Assembly (NCBI RefSeq): GCF_003268815.1
Contig: NZ_QLSV01000010.1
Span: 62,001 to 126,000 of the forward strand
Direction of reading: 5' to 3'
Length of the DNA stretch: 64,000 nucleotides
From: Flavobacterium lacus
GTDB taxonomy: Bacteria > Bacteroidota > Bacteroidia > Flavobacteriales > Flavobacteriaceae
The notes under the pieces are model-generated. The model was not told where the DNA came from and did no database searches. It worked only from the letters and a program-made list of their open reading frames with translations. The position numbers and the translations under genes are program-made. This document shows positions 53,368 through 61,908 of this stretch, in pieces; the first letter of the stretch is position 1; each line of letters starts with the position of its first letter.

Positions 53368-54387
53368 ATGAAAACTAATTTTTACCTCAACTCAAAAAAT
53401 ATTACCCGCATAGTTTTATTCTTTTCGGGAATGTTGTTAGTTTCCTGTGGTTCTTATCAAAATTCTTCATATTATGATACTGACGGCGTTTACACAGGGA
53501 CACAAAGAAACAGACAAGTTGTATCTAACAATGCAGAACAAAATAACACCAATCAGGCCTATCAAAATTATTTTAAATCCAAACAATTAATTGCAGAGGA
53601 AGAAGTATTTACCGATGTTGAAGGGTACTCTTCAGTGGAAGATTCATCCGTAACTTCAGAGAGAAATTATGATTCCAATGCGGCTTGGGGTTCAAATCCA
53701 GCTTCTGTTACCGTAAATGTTTACGACAATAATTGGGGATGGAATTACTGGAATAATTGGTATGGTCCTGGATGGGGTTGGAATTCATGGTACGGCGGAG
53801 GCTGGGGATGGAATGTTGGCTGGGGATGGAATGTTGGTTGGGGATGGAATAATTGGTACGGACCCGGATGGGGATGGGGAAATGGCTGGGGTTGGAACAA
53901 TGGATGGTATGGTAACGGCTGGAACAATGGATGGTACGGTAACAATTATGCTTACACACGAGGAAGAAGAACTGGAGGTTATTATGGAGACAGAAATAAT
54001 TCAGGAAGATATAATAACAATAGAACTTCTTACACAACAAGCGGAAGAACATCAACAAGAAATAATATTGGTACAAGAAACTCATCAACACGTTCAAGTC
54101 AATTTTCTACACGAAATTCTACAAGAACAAGGGAGTACAACTCCAATAATGTTGGAACAAGAAATCAAAACAATAGTAATAGCAATGTAAGAAATAGTTC
54201 CACACGCTCTACTAATTCCGGTACTACTCCAAGTGTGAGAAATCAAGCTCCAACCAGAAGTTCATCTACACCTAACTACTCCGGTTCAAGATCGAATTCA
54301 GGTGGTTCGTTTGGTGGAGGTCGTTCATCAGGCGGAGGCGGAGGTGGCCGTTCATCCGGTGGCGGAGGTGGAAGAGGTCGCGGTTAA
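53368..54387 (+). CDS. Lipoprotein with Trp/Gly/Asn-rich repeats
   Basis: 339 residues. The lipobox is LLVSC with Cys27. Residues about 121-192 are made of repeats such as WGWNVGWGWNVGWGWNNWYG and GWNNGWYGNG, encoded by an 18-base DNA repeat at 53731-53950. The C-terminal half is very rich in Ser, Asn, Arg, Thr and Gly (RNSSTRS-like units) and ends in Gly-rich GGGRSSGGGG. It is probably a disordered, surface-exposed outer-membrane lipoprotein. It is divergent from proS; the next gene is a porin-type protein. No known enzymatic domain. Confidence 0.75.
   Translation: MKTNFYLNSKNITRIVLFFSGMLLVSCGSYQNSSYYDTDGVYTGTQRNRQVVSNNAEQNNTNQAYQNYFKSKQLIAEEEVFTDVEGYSSVEDSSVTSERNYDSNAAWGSNPASVTVNVYDNNWGWNYWNNWYGPGWGWNSWYGGGWGWNVGWGWNVGWGWNNWYGPGWGWGNGWGWNNGWYGNGWNNGWYGNNYAYTRGRRTGGYYGDRNNSGRYNNNRTSYTTSGRTSTRNNIGTRNSSTRSSQFSTRNSTRTREYNSNNVGTRNQNNSNSNVRNSSTRSTNSGTTPSVRNQAPTRSSSTPNYSGSRSNSGGSFGGGRSSGGGGGGRSSGGGGGRGRG
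53731..53950 (+). repeat. Tandem coding repeat (18-base TGGGGATGGAATGTTGG type)
   Basis: Units TGGGGATGGAATGTTGGC and TGGGGATGGAATGTTGGT in direct tandem (53802-53837), with diverged units on both sides and a second, longer repeat GGCTGGAACAATGGATGGTA. It encodes the Trp/Gly-rich part of the lipoprotein and may vary in copy number. Confidence 0.75.
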
Positions 54388-54463
54388 TCAAAAAATAATA
54401 AAAAATGCCTGTGTTAAATCTGATTTTTTTCATGGGTATTTTTATGAAAAAAAATAAAAAAAC

Positions 54464-55984
54464 ATGAAAAATATTTTTATTACTTCCAGTTTACTTTTTG
54501 CATCTTTTTTTTCATTTGCTCAAGAAATAACGCCAAATGAAGGATTGCGGTATGCAATGGATAATTTAACTGGCTCTGCACGATTCAGAGCGATGAGTGG
54601 TGCTTTTGGTGCTGTTGGTGGAGACTTGTCGTCCATCAATGTAAATCCAGCCGGTTCTGCTTTTTTTAATTATAATCAGGGAACGATATCGCTGAGTAGT
54701 TTTAACACTAGAAATCGTTCTTCCTATTTTGGAACAACTACGGTTGAAAATGATTATGATTTGGATATCAACCAAGCCGGTGCTGTATTTGTTTTCAAAA
54801 ACAGTAATCCATCAAGCGGATGGAATAAATTCAGTTTGGTACTGAATTATGAAAACAACTCAAATTTTGATAATCAAATCTTTACTCGTGGGGTGAATCC
54901 AACAAATTCTATTGATAGCTATTTTTTAAGATTTGCCAATGGACTTCCTAATGAGGGCGGGATTTTTTTAGACGTTCTGGAAACTGCATTTTTAGAAGAT
55001 TTAAACTTTATAGACCAACAAGCGCTTTTTGGTTACAATGCTTATATGTTCAATCCCGTGGAGAACATCCCTAATAATACTTCTTATGTTTCTAATGTTC
55101 CATCAAATTCAAGTTATTATCAAGAAAATTACACTGTAGCAACCGGTTATAATGGAAAACTTACGGGAAACATAGCTACTTCTTACAAAGATAAATTATT
55201 TATTGGGTTGAATTTAAATACGCATTTTACAGATTTAACAAACACAATATCCATATTTGAATCGTATGATAGAAATCAGACCACTGGGCTTCGGTCTGTT
55301 CAATTTGATACTGAAACCTATACTTTTGGTTCAGGTTTTTCATTCAGCCTTGGAGCCATTGGTAAAATCACCGAAAGTTTAAGAGTTGGTCTATCCTATG
55401 AATCGCCTACTTGGTATAACCTCAGAGATGAAGTTAGACAAAGAACGATTACCTATTGTAACGATTGTGCAAGCAACAGTAATCCAATTATTTTTGATCC
55501 AAATCTTATCGTTGTTTTTGATTCATATAAACTTCAAACTCCAAGTAAAGTAACCGGAAGTTTAGCTTACATATTTGATAAAAAAGCATTGATTAGTATT
55601 GATTATGCAGTAAAAGATTATAGGAACATAACTTTTCGACCGCGGAACGATGACGGATTAGAATCTATAAACAACTTTATGTCGGCTAATTTAGATACCG
55701 CTGCAGAAATAAGAGTGGGTGGCGAATTTAAACACAAAGAATGGAGCTTTAGAGCAGGTTATCGATTTGAAGAAAGTCCCTATAAAGTTAACACCGCGAT
55801 AGGTGATTTAAGCGGAGTTTCAGGAGGTCTTGGCTATGATTTCGGGGTTTCAAGACTAGATTTGGCCTATGCCTATAGTAGGAGAAAAATGGATTTTGAT
55901 TTAATTAGCTCTGGGCTGAGTGACGCTTCACGATTAACAGCCATCAATAATAATATTACGTTGAGTTATTCGATAAAATTTTAA
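54464..55984 (+). CDS. OmpP1/FadL-family outer-membrane protein
   Basis: 506 residues with a signal peptide (residues 1-19, FFSFAQ). The family pattern is at the N-terminus: ARFRAMSGAFGAVGGDLSSINVNPAGSAFF, the NPAG motif of OmpP1/FadL/TodX channels. The body has the alternating strands of a 14-strand barrel, and the last residues NNITLSYSIKF end in a typical C-terminal Phe. Such proteins transport hydrophobic compounds; many flavobacterial annotators call this hemin receptor, which the sequence does not establish. It lies 76 bases after the Trp/Gly-rich lipoprotein. Confidence 0.87.
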   Translation: MKNIFITSSLLFASFFSFAQEITPNEGLRYAMDNLTGSARFRAMSGAFGAVGGDLSSINVNPAGSAFFNYNQGTISLSSFNTRNRSSYFGTTTVENDYDLDINQAGAVFVFKNSNPSSGWNKFSLVLNYENNSNFDNQIFTRGVNPTNSIDSYFLRFANGLPNEGGIFLDVLETAFLEDLNFIDQQALFGYNAYMFNPVENIPNNTSYVSNVPSNSSYYQENYTVATGYNGKLTGNIATSYKDKLFIGLNLNTHFTDLTNTISIFESYDRNQTTGLRSVQFDTETYTFGSGFSFSLGAIGKITESLRVGLSYESPTWYNLRDEVRQRTITYCNDCASNSNPIIFDPNLIVVFDSYKLQTPSKVTGSLAYIFDKKALISIDYAVKDYRNITFRPRNDDGLESINNFMSANLDTAAEIRVGGEFKHKEWSFRAGYRFEESPYKVNTAIGDLSGVSGGLGYDFGVSRLDLAYAYSRRKMDFDLISSGLSDASRLTAINNNITLSYSIKF

Positions 55985-56002
55985 AAAACAAAGAAAAATT
56001 TG

Positions 56003-56037
56003 AAAAACCATTTGCGTAAAGTGAATGGTTTTTTTTT
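56003..56037 (+). terminator. Intrinsic terminator of the OmpP1/FadL gene
   Basis: Stem AAAACCATT / AATGGTTTT with an 11-base loop and a long T-run, 18 bases after the stop. Confidence 0.85.
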
Positions 56038-56067
56038 ATTTAATTCGATTAATCACAAATAAAACCG

Positions 56068-56075
56068 TAATTTTG
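56068..56075 (+). promoter_or_regulatory. Candidate -7 element TAATTTTG of rimO
   Basis: Exact TAnnTTTG match 34 bases before the rimO ATG. No clear -33 TTG is seen. Confidence 0.4.
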
Positions 56076-56109
56076 CATCCCTTTTAAGGTTAAAAAAGAG
56101 AATAAAACA

Positions 56110-57411
56110 ATGAGAACCAAATCGTTAAAGAAAAATAAAATCAACGTTATCACCCTTGGATGTTCTAAAAACGTGTATGACAGCGAAGTGTTGATGGGAC
56201 AACTAAAAGCCAGCGGAAAAGATGTTGTTCATGAGCAAGAAGGCAATATAGTAGTGATAAACACTTGTGGCTTTATTGATAATGCAAAGGCTGAATCGGT
56301 CAATACGATTTTGGAATATGTAGAAAAAAAAGAACAAGGAATTGTTGACAAAGTTTTCGTAACAGGTTGTTTATCTGAACGATACAAGCCAGATTTAGAA
56401 AAAGAAATCCCTAATGTAGATCAATATTTCGGCACAACCGATTTACCACTTTTACTAAAGGCATTAGGAGCCGATTACAAACACGAATTATTGGGCGAAC
56501 GATTAACTACTACGCCAAAAAACTTTGCCTATTTAAAAATTGCCGAAGGTTGCGACCGTCCATGTAGTTTTTGTGCCATTCCATTAATGCGTGGAAAGCA
56601 TGTTTCTCAACCGATTGAAAAGTTAGTGAAAGAAGCGGAAGGTTTAGCAAAGAATGGCGTTAAAGAATTAATTTTAATTGCACAGGATTTAACGTATTAC
56701 GGTTTAGATTTATATAAAAAGCGAAATTTAGCTGAGCTTTTAGAAAACTTAGTTAAAATTGACGGAATTGAATGGATTCGATTACACTACGCCTTCCCTA
56801 CCGGATTTCCAATGGATGTATTGGAATTGATGAAAAACGAACCAAAAATTTGTAATTACATTGATATCCCGTTGCAACATATTTCAGATACTATTCTAAA
56901 ATCGATGCGTCGCGGAACGACGCAGGAAAAAACAACGAAACTTTTAAAAGAATTCAGAAAAGCTGTTCCCGGAATAGCTATCAGAACCACATTAATTGTT
57001 GGTTACCCAGGTGAAACTGAAGAAGATTTTCAAATCCTTAAAAATTGGGTGGAGCAAATGCGTTTTGAACGTTTAGGTTGTTTTGCCTATTCGCACGAAG
57101 AAAATACACACGCCTACTTGCTTGAAGATGATGTTCCGGCAGAGGTAAAACAACAACGTGCCGCTGAAATCATGGACATTCAATCACAAATTTCATGGGA
57201 TTTGAATCAGGAAAAAATTGGTGAGACGTTCAAATGCATCATCGACCGTAAAGAAGGCCCTTATTTTGTTGGAAGAACAGAATTTGATAGTCCGGATGTA
57301 GACAATGAAGTGTTAATTGATGCTTCTAAATTTTATTTAAAAATAGGCGATTTTAGTATGATAAAAATAATTGATGCTACCGAATTTGATTTATATGGTG
57401 AACCAAAATAA
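56110..57411 (+). CDS. rimO: Ribosomal protein S12 methylthiotransferase
   Basis: 433 residues; adds a methylthio group to an aspartate of ribosomal protein S12. An N-terminal UPF0004 domain with Cys18, Cys53 and Cys87 (LGCSKN, NTCGF, TGCLSE) binds the auxiliary cluster. The radical SAM core has Cys148, Cys152 and Cys155 (GCDRPCSFC), and a TRAM domain ends the protein (EKIGETFKCIIDRKEG, DATEFDLYGE). All six cluster cysteines are intact. The next gene's start lies close to its stop, so a shared transcript is likely. Confidence 0.95.
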   Translation: MRTKSLKKNKINVITLGCSKNVYDSEVLMGQLKASGKDVVHEQEGNIVVINTCGFIDNAKAESVNTILEYVEKKEQGIVDKVFVTGCLSERYKPDLEKEIPNVDQYFGTTDLPLLLKALGADYKHELLGERLTTTPKNFAYLKIAEGCDRPCSFCAIPLMRGKHVSQPIEKLVKEAEGLAKNGVKELILIAQDLTYYGLDLYKKRNLAELLENLVKIDGIEWIRLHYAFPTGFPMDVLELMKNEPKICNYIDIPLQHISDTILKSMRRGTTQEKTTKLLKEFRKAVPGIAIRTTLIVGYPGETEEDFQILKNWVEQMRFERLGCFAYSHEENTHAYLLEDDVPAEVKQQRAAEIMDIQSQISWDLNQEKIGETFKCIIDRKEGPYFVGRTEFDSPDVDNEVLIDASKFYLKIGDFSMIKIIDATEFDLYGEPK

Positions 57412-57418
57412 AAATAGT

Positions 57419-57829
57419 ATGAAAAAAGTTATACATATATTGTTGATTTTAGGTACTTGCGCAGTTCATTCGCAAGTAGACAGAACTATAGGAAGTTCGC
57501 AATACAAAAATACAAACTCATCCAAAGGAGAAAAAATCGACCCAATTGAAAGATCACTTTTGTATTTAAAAGAAACATTAAACCTTGATGCTTTTCAAGA
57601 AGCTGCCGTTAAAAGTTATTTAACGGAAAATTTTACTGAAAGCGAAAAAGCAAATAATATACTAACCAACCCGGAAGAAAAAAGAATAAAATTTGACGAA
57701 TTAAAAAGAATTTTTGATGAAAAAACCAAAAGTATTTTAAATCCAAAACAAATTAAAATTTTTGAAGAATTAAAAGACAAAAACAAAACTAAAGAAAAAA
57801 AGAAAAATAAAAAAGAAGAGGAAAATTAG
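57419..57829 (+). CDS. Unknown small secreted protein
   Basis: 136 residues from ATG 57419 (MKKVIHILLILGTCAVHSQV), a signal peptide cut near residue 19. The mature part is charged, helical and ends in a Lys/Glu-rich tail (KNKTKEKKKNKKEEEN), with a pattern of helices LDAFQEAAVKSYLTENF and NPKQIKIFEELKD that recalls small periplasmic Spy-like or helical-bundle proteins. An ATG at 57371 would overlap rimO by 41 bases and is unlikely. A terminator overlaps its stop. Confidence 0.6.
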   Translation: MKKVIHILLILGTCAVHSQVDRTIGSSQYKNTNSSKGEKIDPIERSLLYLKETLNLDAFQEAAVKSYLTENFTESEKANNILTNPEEKRIKFDELKRIFDEKTKSILNPKQIKIFEELKDKNKTKEKKKNKKEEEN

Positions 57830-57843
57830 TTCCTCTTTTTTTT
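57816..57843 (+). terminator. Intrinsic terminator overlapping the stop codon
   Basis: Stem AAGAGGAA / TTCCTCTT around loop AATTAG, which contains the TAG stop, followed by a T-run. It ends the rimO unit. Confidence 0.8.
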
Positions 57844-57923
57844 ATGACCTGACAAATATCATTAAATATTTGTTTTTTAGTTAGTAATTTAGAGGTATAA
57901 ATTAATAACTAAAACTTTTACTC

Positions 57924-58160
57924 ATGATAAGCAAACACCCTATACTGGAAGAGTTTCCTGACTATTCAGAAAAAATTAAAGATTTATATCATCACAATGA
58001 AGAGTTTCAAGTTTTATTGTCTTCGTATCACTTACTTGATAATGAAATTTTTGAAATTGAAAAAGGTGAAATTCCTCTCAATGACGATGAGTTGACTCAC
58101 AAACGAAAAGATCGTGTTTTTTTGAAAGATGAGATTTATGCTTTTCTACAAAAAGACTAA
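57924..58160 (+). CDS. YdcH family protein (DUF465)
   Basis: 78 residues: HPILEEFPDYSEKIKDLYHHNEEF followed by LLDNEIFEIEKGEIPLNDDELTHKRKDRVFLKDEIYAFL, the two-helix DUF465 pattern with the conserved LKDEIY near the end. These are small cytoplasmic helical-hairpin proteins of unknown role. It is a single gene between two terminators. Confidence 0.88.
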   Translation: MISKHPILEEFPDYSEKIKDLYHHNEEFQVLLSSYHLLDNEIFEIEKGEIPLNDDELTHKRKDRVFLKDEIYAFLQKD

Positions 58161-58199
58161 AAAAAAGTCAGGAAGAATATAAAATCTTCCTGACTTTTT
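58161..58199. terminator. Bidirectional intrinsic terminator
   Basis: Long perfect stem AAAAAGTCAGGAAGA / TCTTCCTGACTTTTT around an 8-base loop, between the convergent DUF465 and carboxylase genes. Confidence 0.92.
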
Positions 58200-58217
58200 A
58201 AATTTTTACTTCTGCAG

Positions 58218-59759
58218 TTATAATGGAATATTACCATGTTTTCTTTTCGGAAGTTCTACTTCTTTATGCTCCAGCATACTAAACGCTTTCAATAATTTTT
58301 TTCTAGTTTCGTTTGGCAAAATTACTTCATCTATAAAACCTCGTTGAGCTGCCCGGTATGGCGTTGCAAATTTTTCTGCATATTCTGACTCTTTCTCAAT
58401 CAATTTTGCAGCCGGATCTTGGGCTTCGGCAATTTCTTTTTTAAAGATAATTTCACTCGCTCCTTTGGCTCCCATCACTGCAATTTCTGCTGTTGGCCAA
58501 GCAAAATTCATATCAGCTCCAATGTGTTTAGAATTCATGACGTCGTACGCACCACCATACGCTTTTCTTGTAATAACGGTAATTCTTGGTACAGTTGCTT
58601 CGCTTAACGCATATAATAACTTCGCACCATGACGAATAATTCCCGTCCATTCTTGATCGGTTCCGGGTAAAAATCCGGGAACATCCACTAAAACTAAAAG
58701 CGGGATATTAAAACAATCGCAAAAACGCGTAAATCGTGCTGCTTTAACAGAACTATTCACGTCTAAAACTCCAGCTAGATACATGGGTTGATTGGCTACA
58801 ATTCCGATACTTCGTCCGCCTAAGCGAGCAAAACCAACAATAACGTTTTCGGCATAATTTTTATGAATTTCAAAGAATGAATCTTCATCGATAATTCCTT
58901 GAATCACCTCATGCATATCGTAAGGTTTATTCGGATTATCCGGAATAATAGTCATCAATTGTTCTCTAATTTCATCTTCTAAGGCAAAAGGAACTTTTGG
59001 TGTTTTTTCTTTGTTACTTTGTGGTAAATAACTCAATAATTTTTTCACATCTTCTAAACATTCCACATCATTGGCAGACGTGGTATGAGCGACTCCCGAT
59101 TTGGTAGAATGTGTACTGGCACCTCCCAACTCTTCGGAAGTAACCGTTTCGTTGGTTACTGTTTTTACCACATTTGGTCCAGTGACAAACATATAACTGG
59201 TGTTTTCAACCATCATCGTAAAATCAGTCATGGCCGGCGAATAAACTGCTCCACCTGCACAGGGTCCCATAATAGCTGAAATCTGCGGAATAATTCCACT
59301 TGATTTTACATTACGAAAAAATATATCAGCATAACCTCCTAACGAACGAACTCCTTCTTGAATTCTGGCTCCGCCCGAGTCGTTTAATCCAACCATTGGA
59401 GCTCCAGTTTTTAAAGCCATATCCATCACTTTACAAATTTTTTCTGCATGTGTTTCAGACAATGCTCCCCCAAAAACGGTAAAATCTTGGGCGAAAACAA
59501 AAATCAATCTTCCGTTAACCGTTCCGTAACCTGTGATTACTCCGTCACCGTAAATTAACTCCTCTTGCATTCCGAAATCGGTGGTGCGGTGTGTAACCAA
59601 TGCATCAATTTCTTCAAATGAACCTTCATCCATTAAATAATTTACCCGTTCACGAGCCGTTAATTTTTTCTTAGCATGTTGGGTTTCAATTCTTTTTTTT
59701 CCTCCACCTAATTTAGCTTCGGCTAATTTATCTTGTAATACTTTTATCTTATCTTCCAT
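58218..59759 (-). CDS. Acyl-CoA carboxylase carboxyltransferase (beta) subunit
   Basis: 513 residues of the propionyl/methylmalonyl-type carboxyltransferase family (pccB/mmdA-like). Both crotonase-type halves are present: N-half [58 protein letters not shown]-half [27 protein letters not shown] and [21 protein letters not shown]. It transfers the carboxyl group from biotin to propionyl- or acetyl-CoA. It is the last of three genes with biotin carboxylase and carrier protein upstream. The exact acyl-CoA is not fixed by sequence alone. Confidence 0.9.
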   Translation of the reverse strand: MEDKIKVLQDKLAEAKLGGGKKRIETQHAKKKLTARERVNYLMDEGSFEEIDALVTHRTTDFGMQEELIYGDGVITGYGTVNGRLIFVFAQDFTVFGGALSETHAEKICKVMDMALKTGAPMVGLNDSGGARIQEGVRSLGGYADIFFRNVKSSGIIPQISAIMGPCAGGAVYSPAMTDFTMMVENTSYMFVTGPNVVKTVTNETVTSEELGGASTHSTKSGVAHTTSANDVECLEDVKKLLSYLPQSNKEKTPKVPFALEDEIREQLMTIIPDNPNKPYDMHEVIQGIIDEDSFFEIHKNYAENVIVGFARLGGRSIGIVANQPMYLAGVLDVNSSVKAARFTRFCDCFNIPLLVLVDVPGFLPGTDQEWTGIIRHGAKLLYALSEATVPRITVITRKAYGGAYDVMNSKHIGADMNFAWPTAEIAVMGAKGASEIIFKKEIAEAQDPAAKLIEKESEYAEKFATPYRAAQRGFIDEVILPNETRKKLLKAFSMLEHKEVELPKRKHGNIPL

Positions 59760-59761
59760 GC

Positions 59762-61216
59762 TTATTGAATTGGTAATCGAACAATTTTTTGGTCTTCTAT
59801 GTATTGTTTTAAGGCAATTAGAGCCGCTATTTCAGCTTCTTCACTGTGTTGAGCTTTTAACTTTCCGGCATCATAATAATTTTTGACAAAATGCGTATCA
59901 AAATTCCCAGAACGGAAAGCGTCGTGCTCACAAACAAATTTTCCGAATGGTAATGTCGTTTGCACTCCTTTTACTTTGTACTGATCAATCGCACTACTCA
60001 TCAACTGAATAGCTTCTGCTCTTGTTTTACCGAATGTGATCAATTTGGCTAACATCGGATCGTAATAAATCGGCACATCCATGCCTTGTTCAAAACCATT
60101 GTCTACCCGAATACCTTCGCCAACTGGCAATTGATAAACCTCTAAATGTCCGACACTTGGCAGAAAATCATTTAACGGATCTTCCGCATAAACACGCAAT
60201 TCTAACGCATGACCATTGATTTGTAAATCTTCTTGCTTAATTGATAAAACTTCGCCTCTTGCGACACGAATTTGCATTTCAACCAAATCGACTCCCGTAA
60301 TTAATTCCGTTACCGGATGTTCCACTTGCAAACGCGTATTCATTTCTAAAAAGTAGAAATTAAGGTTTTCATCCAAAAGAAATTCAACAGTTCCTGCTCC
60401 AAGATAATCGCAAGATTTGGCAACTAAAACAGCTGCTTCACCCATTTGTTTTCGCAATTCGGGAGTTAAAACCGATGATGGTGCTTCTTCCACTACTTTC
60501 TGATGACGGCGTTGAATGCTACATTCTCTTTCAAATAAATACAAAATATTTCCGTGAGCATCCGCCATCACTTGAATTTCAATGTGTCGAGGAGAGGCAA
60601 CATATTTTTCGATAAACACTGAACCGTCACCAAAAGCAGAAGTTGCTTCACTAATGGCACGATTCATTTGCGACTCAAAATCGGCTTCTTTTTCTACCAC
60701 TCGCATTCCTTTTCCACCACCTCCGGCAGAGGCTTTGATTAAGATTGGAAAACCAATTTTTGCGGCGACTTCTTTTGCTTTAGCCAAATCAGTAATTGCT
60801 TTATCATAACCGGGTACCATCGGAATATCATAGGCTTTTACCGCTTCTTTAGCCGCCAATTTGCTTCCCATAATGTGAATGGCTTTTGATTTTGGCCCGA
60901 TAAAAATGATGTTATTTTTTTCTGCCTCTTCAGCAAAAGCAGCATTTTCACTTAAAAATCCGTAACCGGGGTGAATGGCATCCACTCCTAATGATTTGGC
61001 AACTTCTATGATTTTACTTCCTAATAAATAAGATTGATTGGAGGGTGATTCGCCTATCCAAACTGCTTCATCCGCAAATTTTACGTGAGGTGCATTTCTG
61101 TCAATCGTAGAATAAACAGCTACGGTTTTAATTCCCATTTTTTGAGCTGTTTTCATCACTCGAATGGCAATTTCTCCTCGATTGGCCACTAGTATTTTTG
61201 TTATTTTTTTTATCAT
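59762..61216 (-). CDS. accC: Biotin carboxylase subunit of acyl-CoA carboxylase
   Basis: 484 residues. ATP-grasp biotin carboxylase: N-terminal [18 protein letters not shown], the Gly-rich loop [14 protein letters not shown] (about 160-173), [19 protein letters not shown], and [14 protein letters not shown] with the catalytic and metal-binding residues. It lacks a fused carrier domain. The carboxyltransferase gene starts two bases after its stop, and the carrier protein gene is 52 bases upstream, so the three form a complete biotin-dependent carboxylase. The same subunit may serve acetyl-CoA or propionyl-CoA; the symbol is family-level. Confidence 0.9.
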   Translation of the reverse strand: MIKKITKILVANRGEIAIRVMKTAQKMGIKTVAVYSTIDRNAPHVKFADEAVWIGESPSNQSYLLGSKIIEVAKSLGVDAIHPGYGFLSENAAFAEEAEKNNIIFIGPKSKAIHIMGSKLAAKEAVKAYDIPMVPGYDKAITDLAKAKEVAAKIGFPILIKASAGGGGKGMRVVEKEADFESQMNRAISEATSAFGDGSVFIEKYVASPRHIEIQVMADAHGNILYLFERECSIQRRHQKVVEEAPSSVLTPELRKQMGEAAVLVAKSCDYLGAGTVEFLLDENLNFYFLEMNTRLQVEHPVTELITGVDLVEMQIRVARGEVLSIKQEDLQINGHALELRVYAEDPLNDFLPSVGHLEVYQLPVGEGIRVDNGFEQGMDVPIYYDPMLAKLITFGKTRAEAIQLMSSAIDQYKVKGVQTTLPFGKFVCEHDAFRSGNFDTHFVKNYYDAGKLKAQHSEEAEIAALIALKQYIEDQKIVRLPIQ

Positions 61217-61268
61217 TATTTTACTAATTATTCCATCCAGCTGAAGCTAGATACTATTTATGTAAGCT

Positions 61269-61754
61269 CTATTCAAATTCAATCAACAATTGTCCTTTGT
61301 CCACCGCATCACCTTTGGAAACCGCAATTGATTTGATGATTCCGTCACGAGGAGAAGAAAAACTGTTTTCCATTTTCATGGCTTCCAGAATTAATAAATT
61401 ATCATTTTTTTTCACTTCTTGACCAACCGAAACATTGATTTCTAAAATTAATCCCGGCATCGGAGCTTTGATGGCATTGACTTGTTTGGTTTTTCCCACT
61501 TCAAAACCCATTTCTCTGATTAAAATGTCTAATTCATTCGCTATTTCAATTGTGTAGGAATTCTGATTAACTTCGACAGTGTAAGTCTTTTTAAGAAAAT
61601 CGGATTCTGTAATTTTTGAAGAAAAAGGTTTGTGATTGTGAAGAATGTGAAATTCTGAAGTTGATGTAATGATTGCATCCAATTGAGAAAGATCTTGTTC
61701 TGTTTTATCAAAGGTTTCACTTTGATTGACCGAAAGTCTGAATTTTTGATTCAT
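61269..61754 (-). CDS. Biotin carboxyl carrier protein subunit
   Basis: 161 residues from ATG 61754 (MNQKFRLSVNQSETFDKTEQ); the ATG at 61787 adds 11 residues and is less likely. The C-terminal biotinyl domain (about 93-161) has the biotin lysine Lys127 in ILEAMKMENSF. The first 90 residues are not of the AccB type and resemble the extra domain of propionyl-CoA carboxylase alpha carriers. It lies directly upstream of accC, completing the three-subunit enzyme. Confidence 0.88.
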   Translation of the reverse strand: MNQKFRLSVNQSETFDKTEQDLSQLDAIITSTSEFHILHNHKPFSSKITESDFLKKTYTVEVNQNSYTIEIANELDILIREMGFEVGKTKQVNAIKAPMPGLILEINVSVGQEVKKNDNLLILEAMKMENSFSSPRDGIIKSIAVSKGDAVDKGQLLIEFE

Positions 61755-61908
61755 ACGTGTATTTTTGAATGAGGTAAAAATACACAATTATAACGTTTTC
61801 GTAAAAGATATTATTGAGAATTTAGCTAATTTAATATAGTTGATATAAATGATTTAAAAATTTAATTTTTTAAACCATTTAGAAATTAAGGTTCATTAAG
61901 GTTATAAA

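Noticed and set aside
53708..54190. Long open frames in the other frames and strand over the Trp/Gly-rich lipoprotein gene
   Set aside because: They arise from the tandem repeat DNA, have the same period and lack any independent start context or family; the lipoprotein frame has a signal peptide and lipobox.
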